This document shows, piece by piece, positions 16,068-24,402 of a DNA stretch of 54,870 bases (position 1 is its first letter; every line of letters starts with the position of its first letter). The DNA is from Acidimicrobiaceae bacterium (GTDB taxonomy: Bacteria; Actinomycetota; Acidimicrobiia; Acidimicrobiales; UBA8592). Under the pieces are notes generated by a model that saw only the letters and a program-made list of their open reading frames with translations, searched no databases and was not told the DNA's origin. The translations under genes were made by a program, and so were the position numbers. The DNA is taken from NCBI GenBank assembly GCA_002709645.1, contig PAQG01000028.1, positions 1 through 54,870 of the forward strand. The letters are read 5' to 3'.

Positions 16068-18230
16068 CTACAGCGAGATTGATTCCTCTTCAAAAAGCGC
16101 AACTGATACGGGGATAGCGCTCTGAATGGCCTGTCCAGTTATCGGGTCAAACCCATTTTCTACGTCTATGAGTCGGTTCGTTGGAGCCCCTATGTCCCTT
16201 ACTTTTTCATCCGAAGGGCTTGCTGAACCCCATGAATGCGCCATTGAAATTACCCCTCGACGAATATCTTCTGCAGATTTCGCAACTCCAGTTAGTGATG
16301 ATCGCGGCGAGGCGATAATAACGAGATCTTCATCTTTGATATTAAGATCATCCATGTCATCTGGATTCATATACGAGTAGTTAGTTGGATTTTTTTTGTT
16401 TAATGCTGAGAGTTCTCCACCAAGCGAATTGAGGTGGGTTTTAAGTCTTCTGCTTACAAGCCGGAATGTATGTACGTTAGGGTCAAAACCGATTACACGT
16501 TCAGCCGATGTTTCTTGACCTTGGATCTCTGCAAGTTCGGATAGGTGATCTTCTAGTGCTAAGTGGAATCTCCCACTGCTATCAGCGTCTGCTGGATCAA
16601 TTTGTTGACGGAGGTGTTCGAGTACTTGCCCATTCTTTTCACGTATTTCATCAAAAGGAACTAGTGAGTTCGCATAGACCAGGTCCAGGATTTCGTCATC
16701 CGATGGACGTTCTCCACTTGGGATTGCGCCTCCTGGAAGCTCTATTTGTATTCCCAATCGTTCAGCTATTTCCCAATACACTTCCCAATCATTTAAGAGA
16801 TCCCCTTCAGGCTGATCGATAACAGCTTTTGTATAGCAGGCATATGGGGCTCTAAACCAACGATCCATGAAAGGAGGAACATCTGCTCTTTCAAGACTTA
16901 ACCTTGGTGGCAGAATGTAATCAGCGAATTGAGAAGTTTGGGTCATTCTGTGATCAATTGCTACAAGAAGGTCCAAGGCTTCCATTGCTTCAAGACTTCT
17001 AGCTTGATCTGGCCACGCCGCAACAGGGTTTCCCCCATTGGAAATCAATGCTTTTATTTGACCTTCGCCTGGTTCGGTAATTTCCTGTGCCAGTGTCGTG
17101 CATGGCATTTCGCCCCCGTAACCTCGTAACCCTCGGAACCGGCTTTTAGGACCCTTCAAGGGGTTAAATGGTCCAAGAACTTGAGCTCTTTTCGGAGTAT
17201 CTGGTTGCAAGAGACTGCGCGACTCAGATATTTCCCCTGTTCGAAGAAAACGTCCGCAAACTATATTGAGGCAAATCACTAGGTGCTCCATCAAACTCGG
17301 ATAGGGAGACATGGAGGGACCTGTCCCAGTACCAGCATTCCCGGTGGGCCCTTTCGCAAACAATGTAGCCGCTTCTACTATGTCTTCAGCACGCACGTCA
17401 CAGCGTTTCGCTGCAAATTCAGGCGTAAAATCTTTAACTGCTTCTGCAAGGTTCTCTAGGTGACCTTCACTAACCCAGTCTTCACAAAATTCAATATCGT
17501 GCATTCCTGCCGTCAGAATAATATTGAGGAATGCGGCTAGGAGAGTCGGGTCCTCCCCTGGTTTAATCTGGAGATGTATATCTGCTTGAGTTGCGAGTTC
17601 TGTCTTTCTTGGATCAACAACGATTAGCTTCATCCCCTCTTCTTTTCTTCTTCGTAAAGTAGTAAAGGGGTTGGTCCCTTGCAATCCACCGAATGGGGCG
17701 AAACTGGAAACCATGGGGTTGTACCCAATAGCGAGAAGGACATCTAGTTCGGTGAAGTTTTGCGGCCCTGCTTCCCAAACGCCTGCCCGCATACTCGCGG
17801 TTCTTTTCATGGGTTGATCTATAGTCACCGAGGTGTAGTAACTGACTGATCCTATGGCTTTGTGAAAAGCTCTTGCTACAGGGTCGGAGGGCGCATTCTG
17901 ATATCCACCGGTTCCGGTGTATGTAGAGACTGAACTGGGTCCATGGTCACGTATTATCTCTTCCAACCGTTCAGCTATTTCATCAAGTGCTTGTGTTGAA
18001 CTTATTTCTTCAAAATGGCCGTCAGGCATTTTCTTTAAAGGGTAGCGAATCCGGCTTGGACTATTAATTTGGTCAGGGATCTGCCGACCTTTGACGCAGG
18101 TATACCCTTCAAACAGTGGGTCTTCTTCTACCCCATGTATTTTCGCAGGCTTGCCATCCACGAACTCAACGTCAATAGGGCATCCCGCGTGGCAAATTCT
18201 GCAGAAAGATCTCTTTATTTCAACTTCCAT
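16068..18230 (-). CDS. Molybdopterin-dependent oxidoreductase with N-terminal 4Fe-4S site
   Basis: A 720-residue protein of the DMSO reductase superfamily. C10, C13, C17 and C45 form the C-x2-C-x3-C-x27-C iron-sulfur site, followed by the usual KGRQ. The molybdopterin domains contain LLAIGYNPMVSS, LIVVDPRKTELA and the GTGPSMSPY segment. The C-terminal cap (MNPDDMDDLNIKDEDLV, then SLTGVAK) binds the cofactor dinucleotide. Formate dehydrogenase- and acetylene hydratase-like proteins share this layout; I cannot assign the substrate. It lies 51 bases after the small Rieske-partner gene in the same direction, so it probably belongs to that operon. No twin-arginine signal is seen, so it is likely cytoplasmic. 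Confidence 0.85.
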   Translation of the reverse strand: MEVEIKRSFCRICHAGCPIDVEFVDGKPAKIHGVEEDPLFEGYTCVKGRQIPDQINSPSRIRYPLKKMPDGHFEEISSTQALDEIAERLEEIIRDHGPSSVSTYTGTGGYQNAPSDPVARAFHKAIGSVSYYTSVTIDQPMKRTASMRAGVWEAGPQNFTELDVLLAIGYNPMVSSFAPFGGLQGTNPFTTLRRRKEEGMKLIVVDPRKTELATQADIHLQIKPGEDPTLLAAFLNIILTAGMHDIEFCEDWVSEGHLENLAEAVKDFTPEFAAKRCDVRAEDIVEAATLFAKGPTGNAGTGTGPSMSPYPSLMEHLVICLNIVCGRFLRTGEISESRSLLQPDTPKRAQVLGPFNPLKGPKSRFRGLRGYGGEMPCTTLAQEITEPGEGQIKALISNGGNPVAAWPDQARSLEAMEALDLLVAIDHRMTQTSQFADYILPPRLSLERADVPPFMDRWFRAPYACYTKAVIDQPEGDLLNDWEVYWEIAERLGIQIELPGGAIPSGERPSDDEILDLVYANSLVPFDEIREKNGQVLEHLRQQIDPADADSSGRFHLALEDHLSELAEIQGQETSAERVIGFDPNVHTFRLVSRRLKTHLNSLGGELSALNKKNPTNYSYMNPDDMDDLNIKDEDLVIIASPRSSLTGVAKSAEDIRRGVISMAHSWGSASPSDEKVRDIGAPTNRLIDVENGFDPITGQAIQSAIPVSVALFEEESISL

Positions 18231-18281
18231 GGACTCAAACCCCCTTTCCCCCTTTAGGCACGTAAGAAACTTTTGGTCTCC

Positions 18282-18494
18282 TTAACTTAGCCGATGACTA
18301 GCATCAATTCTCTTAGCGGCAAGCCAGATGCATAGTTCTGGGTCCGCTTCGTATAGTTCACCTTCAATCCAACGTCCCTCTCCATCAAAGAAACCGATGA
18401 CGCCTTCTTTTGTCGTTACCTTTATTTTATTTTCAGCTGCGCGTTGATAGAGGGCTCTGGAAAACCCGTGTCGTATTCCACCTTCCTCCCCCAT
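18282..18494 (-). CDS. Small protein paired with Rieske oxygenase (copy 1)
   Basis: A 70-residue protein of unknown function. Its ATG overlaps the stop of the Rieske oxygenase gene by one base (TAATG). Residues 40-58 carry the pattern G-x-W-I-x-G-E-L-x2-A-D-x2-L-C-x-W-L, and the N-terminus has GIRH...ALYQ. The 75-residue protein at 53075-53302, also overlapping a Rieske gene, has the same pattern at 37-55 and GIKH...EIYE at its start, so the two are homologous over their length. There is no signal peptide and no Cys pair of a ferredoxin. A partner, maturation or substrate-binding role for the oxygenase is inference only. Confidence 0.8.
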   Translation of the reverse strand: MGEEGGIRHGFSRALYQRAAENKIKVTTKEGVIGFFDGEGRWIEGELYEADPELCIWLAAKRIDASHRLS

Positions 18495-19870
18495 TACAAC
18501 GATCCTTTCTCAACATATTCTTCGATGAGATCTTGGCGCCACCTAACAATTGCTTCTTGATATCTAGATAACACAACTCCGTCTCTTCGAAGAACCTTGA
18601 GGCCTTGATGGACCCTCTGCATGTTAAAAGTATCTTGTTCCGCAACCATAGCTAATTTCTCTAGTTCCGGAGCATCTGTCCATGGGTCATTAGGCCCAAG
18701 CTTAGTTTCAGTTGCTGACGGAGGTCTTTCTCCTGAGAATGGAGCAAGGTAGAAAATTTCAAATATGCAACTCTCATGATCATCTCCGTTAGGTCGGAAA
18801 CGATAGAAAATACGGTTAAACGCTCCCCATGGCATAAAATTTGGGAAGACCGTATACACCCATGCATCTAAAAATTCAGCGTCGGTTAAATTATCGACTT
18901 GGTCACCGAACGATTCTCGAAACCGTTCCCTACCTGCTCTTGAAAGAGCAGTTCGCATTGTCTCTCCTTCTTTAAAAGGAATAGGTAGAGGCTCTCCTGC
19001 ACGCACATCTAACGCATCTCTGAGCATTTCCTCCTCTGTAGGCGTGTATGGGAGAAGCGGGCATGGAATACCTTTGGGACTAATGTTTCGGGCAGTGTTA
19101 CCCCAAATATCTACTTGGCTCTGCGGGTCGCCCGTATAAGACATCCCTTGAGGGTGGGTTGCATTTACGTGGAAACCCTCGCTAAACGCTTCGTTGGCTA
19201 TTTTCCAATTGCACTTAACTATTTTTGAAACATGTGCCTGCACATATCTATCCTCTAAACCCCACCGTTCAAAATGTTTTTGTATTTCTTCCCCTAAAAA
19301 TTGTTCCAAATCTTCCGCGTTCTGGTCAGGATTAATAAAAACGAAACCAGCCCATGTTCCTACTTTTACCTCTGGAAGGGTCATATCTTCCGAACGAGTT
19401 TCAAGATGTGGGAAATCCCATTCAGCCGGGATGTGCTTTAATCCCCCATCAAGGTCCCATGCAAACCCATGATAGGGGCAGCGAAATTCTGAACATCGAC
19501 CATCATACGTCTTAAGTAAACGTCCTCGATGAAGGCACACATTTGGGTAAGCCTTTATTTCATTCTCTGAGACTCTGGTTATGAGGAAGGATTGGTCCGC
19601 TATTTCATAAACAATGTAACTACCCACCTCGGGTATGTGTTCCTCTCGGCATGCAAATTGCCAAACACGACTCCATAAATAGGATTTTTCTTTTTCATGC
19701 CACTCACGACTTATATATCTCTCTTTAGGTATGTCTTCCAGCCCATTTAGATACGGGGATTCTGCCCGTAAGAATTCAGGCACGATACGCGAATCTAAAT
19801 CAAGCACATCTTGCCAGGTGGGACCTGGGCTTCTTGCTAAATCAATTTCATCCTGTGAGTCTGCCGACAT
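18494..19870 (-). CDS. Rieske-type ring-hydroxylating oxygenase, alpha subunit
   Basis: A 458-residue non-heme iron oxygenase. Rieske 2Fe-2S ligands are C112, H114, C131 and H134 (CLHRGR ... CPYHG). The mononuclear iron site is visible as EGFHVNATHP (the two His) and AEQDTFN (the Asp). It should use O2 and electrons from a reductase to hydroxylate or demethylate an organic substrate. The ATG at 19868-19870 has AGGGGAA upstream and is preferred over a TTG six codons earlier. No beta subunit, ferredoxin or reductase gene adjoins; the next genes are the small partner and a molybdopterin oxidoreductase. Confidence 0.92.
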   Translation of the reverse strand: MSADSQDEIDLARSPGPTWQDVLDLDSRIVPEFLRAESPYLNGLEDIPKERYISREWHEKEKSYLWSRVWQFACREEHIPEVGSYIVYEIADQSFLITRVSENEIKAYPNVCLHRGRLLKTYDGRCSEFRCPYHGFAWDLDGGLKHIPAEWDFPHLETRSEDMTLPEVKVGTWAGFVFINPDQNAEDLEQFLGEEIQKHFERWGLEDRYVQAHVSKIVKCNWKIANEAFSEGFHVNATHPQGMSYTGDPQSQVDIWGNTARNISPKGIPCPLLPYTPTEEEMLRDALDVRAGEPLPIPFKEGETMRTALSRAGRERFRESFGDQVDNLTDAEFLDAWVYTVFPNFMPWGAFNRIFYRFRPNGDDHESCIFEIFYLAPFSGERPPSATETKLGPNDPWTDAPELEKLAMVAEQDTFNMQRVHQGLKVLRRDGVVLSRYQEAIVRWRQDLIEEYVEKGSL

Positions 19871-19957
19871 TAATTCCCCTAACAACAAATATTGATTCTA
19901 CCGGAGATTTGTTAAAGGGTAATAATGAGTTGATACTAGATATGAGGCAGGGATCGC

Positions 19958-20743
19958 ATGGATTACGAGTTTCTAGATGTCAGGATTGTAGATCAAGTAG
20001 CGACGATAATGATTAATCGGCCTGAAGTCCTAAATGGCCTGCATCCGGAATCTCATCGGGAAATGGAGATGGTTTGGGATGACTTGGGAGAGAATGACGA
20101 AGTGAGGGCAGTTGTTCTAACTGGGGCTGGAAGAGCTTTCTGTGCTGGCGGAGACTTAAAAGACATGGAGGAACGCCTAAAAGTTAACCCAACTGGTGGG
20201 TCCGGCATTTCTCCTGCTTCTGCAAGAAGAATCATCTACAACTTGCTTGATTTTGAAAAACCTCTGATTGGCGCGATCAATGGACATGCAATAGGTCTTG
20301 GTGCAACGCTTGGCCTTCTTTGCGATATTGTGATCTCCTCAGAAGATGCTAAATGGGGTGACCCTCATGTAAATATCGGACTTGTGCCAGGAGATGGTGG
20401 GTTAGCTATTTGGACGCTTCTTGTTGGACCTAATAGAGCTAAAGAGTTCATGATGTTTGGCACAACATTAAATGCTCAAAGAATGTACGAAATTGGAATC
20501 GTCAACCACGTTGTTGCTTCAGATCAAGTCTTGCAAAAAGCGCAGGCAATGGCAGCTGAATTATCGAAAGGCCCTCAACTTGCGATTAAGGGCACAAAAA
20601 TCTCCATTAATAATTGGATGAAAGCTCAGTTCTCTTCAATGTTTGAAGTGGGTCTTTCATCAGAATTGCAGTCAATGTCTCATCCTGACTTTCAGGAAGG
20701 AATAAGTGCCGCTATTGGGAAACGCGAACCTAAATGGCAATAA
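19958..20743 (+). CDS. Enoyl-CoA hydratase/isomerase family protein
   Basis: A 261-residue crotonase-fold protein. The CoA/oxyanion segment AFCAGGDLKDM is near residue 65, and NGHAIGLGATLGLLCD near 108. By eye against rat crotonase, the positions of its two catalytic Glu carry Thr (GLGATLG) and His (GDPHVNIG). Ordinary hydratase chemistry is therefore doubtful, and isomerase, hydrolase or another crotonase reaction is possible. It is divergent from the Rieske gene, so both may share a control region in 19871-19957. Confidence 0.88.
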   Translation: MDYEFLDVRIVDQVATIMINRPEVLNGLHPESHREMEMVWDDLGENDEVRAVVLTGAGRAFCAGGDLKDMEERLKVNPTGGSGISPASARRIIYNLLDFEKPLIGAINGHAIGLGATLGLLCDIVISSEDAKWGDPHVNIGLVPGDGGLAIWTLLVGPNRAKEFMMFGTTLNAQRMYEIGIVNHVVASDQVLQKAQAMAAELSKGPQLAIKGTKISINNWMKAQFSSMFEVGLSSELQSMSHPDFQEGISAAIGKREPKWQ

Positions 20744-20756
20744 AGATTTATTTACT

Positions 20757-21542
20757 TTAGCTTCTAGGTGGTTTGCCAAAGTTAGGGGTGCGGCCCTCAA
20801 TAAATGCAGCGACTCCTTCTTGATGCTCCTCAGAAGCGAAGCACTCTAGAAGTGTCTGCCTGCTTTTGATTTGATGCGATACAATACTCGTTGTTAATCC
20901 CTCGTACAAGAGCCTTTTAGTTAATCTATGTGACGAGTCCGCACCCTTTAGGTAGCGCCGGGCCTCTTCGATGGCCTTCTCAAGCAGATCGTTAGGGTCA
21001 ACGACTTCTGCGACATAACCCATTTGTAAAGCGGCTGATGCATCTAACCAGTCTCCAGAGTATAGAAGTCTCAATGCGTTCTGAATTCCGATTTGACGCG
21101 GAAGTAACCATGTACCTGCCCCTGTGTCTGGGATTAAACCCCTATGAGCAAAGTTCCATGAGAATCGGGCATTTGAGGAAGCGATTCGTATATCACAATG
21201 GCTTGTCCATTCGGCGCCCATACCTACTGCAGGGCCATTGATTGCAGCGATTATTGGCAAAGGACACGAAGTGATATTCCACCACCCCTCTTCGTCATGT
21301 GTTGGCACCTTAATGCCCCGCCCTTCAGGCGGAATCGTTGAAAGAAAATCAAGATCGATTCCAGCACAAAATGCATCTTCAACTCCGGTAAGAATGACGA
21401 CTCGAGCTTCAGTTTCTGCGATCTTAAGGTTCTCATAAAGTTGCTCAATCATCGGATACGTCATCGCGTTCCGTCGACGAGGATTATTAATGGTTATTGT
21501 CGCAATCCCATCATTGTCACAGTGATAATCCGTGGTAGTCAT
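20757..21542 (-). CDS. Enoyl-CoA hydratase/isomerase family protein
   Basis: A second 261-residue crotonase-fold protein, converging with the first (13 bases between stops). The oxyanion segment AFCAGIDLDFL is near residue 60, and NGPAVGMGAEWTSHCD near 107. The first catalytic Glu position is kept (GMGAEW), but the second is replaced (SWNFAHRGLIPDTG). This suggests an enzyme needing only one acidic residue, as in some isomerases and lyases. The two neighbours differ in active site and are not recent duplicates. Confidence 0.88.
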   Translation of the reverse strand: MTTTDYHCDNDGIATITINNPRRRNAMTYPMIEQLYENLKIAETEARVVILTGVEDAFCAGIDLDFLSTIPPEGRGIKVPTHDEEGWWNITSCPLPIIAAINGPAVGMGAEWTSHCDIRIASSNARFSWNFAHRGLIPDTGAGTWLLPRQIGIQNALRLLYSGDWLDASAALQMGYVAEVVDPNDLLEKAIEEARRYLKGADSSHRLTKRLLYEGLTTSIVSHQIKSRQTLLECFASEEHQEGVAAFIEGRTPNFGKPPRS

Positions 21543-21619
21543 TATCTCAACTTTAGACGACTACTTGATTCGATCAAAAGACGCCCATAACGTACGACGT
21601 TTGATTCTGCTGCTAAACC

Positions 21620-22153
21620 ATGGAGATGGCACTATCTCCTATCGTTGGAACGTTGGCGTACATCTTAAATGAAGAAACGGATGAGGTTCTTTTAATTCGT
21701 CGCGATAGTAGGCCAGATGATGATCATTTTGGAAAGGTAAATGGGTTGGGAGGAAAAGTTGAGACTAATGAGCATATTCTTTCAAGCCTTCGGAGAGAGA
21801 TCCTTGAGGAAGCGGACATTATGATTCGTTCAATGGAGTTACGGGGTGTTATTACGTGGACTGATTTTGGGCCCAAAAGAGAAGATTGGCTTGGGTTCAT
21901 CTTTCTTGTCCGAGATTGGGACGGGGACCCCAAAGCCTTCAACGAAGAGGGGTCATTGGAATGGGTTCCCAAACAAAATCTTCTTAACGCCTGCAGCAGC
22001 GACTCATCAATCCGGAAAGAAATGAACCTTCCATTGTGGGAAGGAGACCGCCATTTCATTCCATTGGTCTTCGACAATGATCCACGGACTTTCTATGGGC
22101 TCATGCCTTATGATGGGGAATCTTTTGAAAGCTGGACCTACGAAAGATTATGA
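21620..22153 (+). CDS. NUDIX hydrolase, MutT/8-oxo-dGTPase-like
   Basis: A 177-residue NUDIX protein beginning with a beta strand that reads through VLLIRRDSRPDDDHFGKVNGLGG, typical of 8-oxo-(d)GTP and related diphosphatases. The box GKVETNE-x7-REILEEADI is complete for the metal-binding Glu residues, but its usual Gly near the end is Asp. The C-terminal part has LPLWEGDRHFIPLVF and a FYGLMPYDG segment, as in MTH1-like sanitisers. Nucleotide-pool cleaning is the likely role. Confidence 0.87.
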   Translation: MEMALSPIVGTLAYILNEETDEVLLIRRDSRPDDDHFGKVNGLGGKVETNEHILSSLRREILEEADIMIRSMELRGVITWTDFGPKREDWLGFIFLVRDWDGDPKAFNEEGSLEWVPKQNLLNACSSDSSIRKEMNLPLWEGDRHFIPLVFDNDPRTFYGLMPYDGESFESWTYERL

Positions 22154-22160
22154 AACTCTC

Positions 22161-23033
22161 TTAATTTTTTAGCAGGAGTTCTTTGAGTGCTATTGCGGAT
22201 GGGGATTGAGCTGCGTTTCTTCGGGTAGCTAAAACTAAATTTCGTGTTCCCAATACGATACTTGGGTGCAGAGGTCGAGGACCTGATTCCGCTTGTGCGT
22301 TTGGAAGAACCGTCCATCCAATACCGAGATTTACCATTTCTTTAAGGACTTCTGGTTGAGGAGAGTCAGCTACAACAATGACTGGTGCCCCCTTATGATT
22401 CAACGCATTTGAGATAATCTGACGCGTATTAGAGTCCTCGGGGAAAAGCACCCAAGGCCCCCAACCTGCTGGTTTTCCCAAACTTCCTCCACCTGGTTTA
22501 TAGACAGAAAGTTCTTCCGTTAATAACGGTTGAATCTCTATTCCGGAAATATCACTTTGTGGTTGCACACATACAACGAGGTCTAGTTGCCCTACGGAAA
22601 GGGCTTCAATCAAAGGTCTTGATGGGCCGACACGTAAATGGAAATCAAGTAATGGGTGGTCACTGCGAAATTGTTGAAGCACATCAGGGAAATGATTGAC
22701 TGCAGCTATATCTATCATCCCTACGCGAAGTGCCCCCTCATCGGCTCTGTTCATTCTGTCTGCCCATCGACAAAGATCACTTGTAAGGGCTACGACTTGA
22801 CGGGCATGATCCAAAACAACTCCGGCACTCGGATGTAAAGTCCGGCGCCTTCCAACACGTTCAAACAGTGGCACTCCTACTCTCCTCTCTAGTTCGGCTA
22901 ACCCCTGTGAAAGAGCTGAAGGGGTTACACCAACTGACGTAGCAGCGTCTGCCCACGTTTGCTCCTCTGCGATAGCGACCAAGTATTCTAATTGTCTTAT
23001 TGAGAGATCTGGTAAGGCAAGCACAGTCTGCAT
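22161..23033 (-). CDS. LysR-family transcriptional regulator
   Basis: A 290-residue regulator. The winged helix-turn-helix is at about 10-70 (LSIRQLEYLVAIAEEQTWADAATSVGVTPSALSQ then LERRVGVPLFER), and a periplasmic-binding-protein-like ligand domain follows from about 95. It is transcribed divergently from the inositol-phosphate synthase gene, with a 59-base gap holding a LysR-box-like palindrome. Self-repression with control of the divergent gene is the usual arrangement, so ino1 is the probable target. The effector is not predictable. Confidence 0.92.
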   Translation of the reverse strand: MQTVLALPDLSIRQLEYLVAIAEEQTWADAATSVGVTPSALSQGLAELERRVGVPLFERVGRRRTLHPSAGVVLDHARQVVALTSDLCRWADRMNRADEGALRVGMIDIAAVNHFPDVLQQFRSDHPLLDFHLRVGPSRPLIEALSVGQLDLVVCVQPQSDISGIEIQPLLTEELSVYKPGGGSLGKPAGWGPWVLFPEDSNTRQIISNALNHKGAPVIVVADSPQPEVLKEMVNLGIGWTVLPNAQAESGPRPLHPSIVLGTRNLVLATRRNAAQSPSAIALKELLLKN

Positions 23034-23037
23034 TATA

Positions 23038-23054
23038 GTTAAGTTTTGCTTAAC
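23038..23054. promoter_or_regulatory. Palindrome in the LysR/ino1 intergenic region, probable LysR box
   Basis: GTTAAG (23038-23043) and CTTAAC (23049-23054) form a perfect inverted repeat with a 5-base spacer. Inside it the T-N11-A pattern of LysR boxes is satisfied. It begins 4 bases upstream of the LysR start codon and lies 39 bases before the ino1 start. It is the obvious candidate operator for autoregulation. Confidence 0.55.
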
Positions 23055-23092
23055 AATATATGTTTGTTATTTACATTTGCTAATATTTCATC

Positions 23093-24394
23093 ATGAACTC
23101 AAGAGACATAAAACCAGCAAATGGCAAACTCGGCGTACTCACACCAGGAATGGGTGCTGTCGCCTCAACTTTTATAGCGGGAGTACTCGCAGCACGTAAA
23201 GGACTGAAGCCACCTATAGGGTCAATCAGTCAAATGGCACATATTCGACTCGGAACAAAAGCAGATGACCGAAATCCTTTAATAAGGGAATTCGTTCCCT
23301 TGGCAGACCTCGGAGATCTTGTTTTCGGTGGGTGGGACCCAATCTCCCCCAACGTATTAGAAGCTGCGAGGACAGCTGGAGTCCTTGATGGAGATGACCT
23401 CTCCGAAATCTCCGGAGACCTTGAATCTATCATCCCGATGGAAGCAGTCTTTGACCAAAAATGGGTTTCAAGACTCGACGGGGTTCGGGTTAAAAATTTA
23501 GATAGCAAATGGGATCAGGCAGAAGCCCTCATCCAAGATATAGCGAATTTCAAGGAAGAAAATGAATGCGACAGACTTGTAATGGTTTGGTGCGGATCAA
23601 CAGAAGCGTTCCAAGAACCTAGCGACGTTCATTCTTCAGTTGCAGCTTTTGAGGAAGGGCTCAAAAACAATGACCCCAATATCTCCCCCAGCCAAATTTA
23701 TGCATATGCGGCTCTCCAATCGGATGTGCCTTTCGCTAATGGCGCTCCAAATCTCAGCTGCGATTTAGATTGCATTGTGGAACTTTCAAAATCTCGAGGA
23801 GTTCCTATAGCCGGGAAAGACTTTAAAACCGGGCAAACATTAATGAAGACCCTTCTAGCCCCTGGATTCAAAGCCCGTATGCTCGGACTTGAAGGCTGGT
23901 ATTCAACGAATATTCTTGGCAACAGAGATGGAGAAGTCCTCGATGCGCCAGAGAATTTCAAATCAAAAGAAGTTTCCAAATTAGGAGTACTGGACACAAT
24001 CCTTCAACCTGAGCTCTATCCAGAACTATATGGTGACATACATCACGTTGTAAGAATCAACTACTACCCCCCTCGTGGAGATAACAAAGAAGGGTGGGAC
24101 AACATAGATATCTTTGGTTGGCTGGGATACCCAATGCAGATCAAAGTTGACTTCCTCTGCCGAGATTCTATTCTTGCCGCCCCAATAGTTCTTGACTTAG
24201 CACTATTCATGGACCTAGCGCATAGGGCAGGGGAATCGGGAGTACAAGAATGGCTCAGTTTCTATCTAAAGGCACCGCAATCTTCTACTGATAAGGGACC
24301 TGAACATGACCTGTTTATCCAACAAACAAAACTGAAGAACACTCTTCGAGAGTGGATGGGTGAAGAACCCGTCACCCACAGCGAAGCGGGATAA
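23093..24394 (+). CDS. ino1: Inositol-3-phosphate synthase
   Basis: A 433-residue NAD-dependent enzyme converting glucose 6-phosphate to inositol 3-phosphate, the entry to phosphatidylinositol and related solutes or lipids. The NAD-binding LGVLTPGMGAVAST starts at residue 13. The catalytic core segments GKDFKTGQTLMKTLLAPGF and the GWYSTNILGNRDG loop are intact, and the C-terminal IKVDFLCRDSILAAPIVLDLA region is typical. Length and motifs fit the bacterial Ino1 branch. Codon use looks somewhat richer in C/A than neighbours. Control by the divergent LysR gene is likely. Confidence 0.95.
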   Translation: MNSRDIKPANGKLGVLTPGMGAVASTFIAGVLAARKGLKPPIGSISQMAHIRLGTKADDRNPLIREFVPLADLGDLVFGGWDPISPNVLEAARTAGVLDGDDLSEISGDLESIIPMEAVFDQKWVSRLDGVRVKNLDSKWDQAEALIQDIANFKEENECDRLVMVWCGSTEAFQEPSDVHSSVAAFEEGLKNNDPNISPSQIYAYAALQSDVPFANGAPNLSCDLDCIVELSKSRGVPIAGKDFKTGQTLMKTLLAPGFKARMLGLEGWYSTNILGNRDGEVLDAPENFKSKEVSKLGVLDTILQPELYPELYGDIHHVVRINYYPPRGDNKEGWDNIDIFGWLGYPMQIKVDFLCRDSILAAPIVLDLALFMDLAHRAGESGVQEWLSFYLKAPQSSTDKGPEHDLFIQQTKLKNTLREWMGEEPVTHSEAG

Positions 24395-24402
24395 CAGAAC
24401 CA

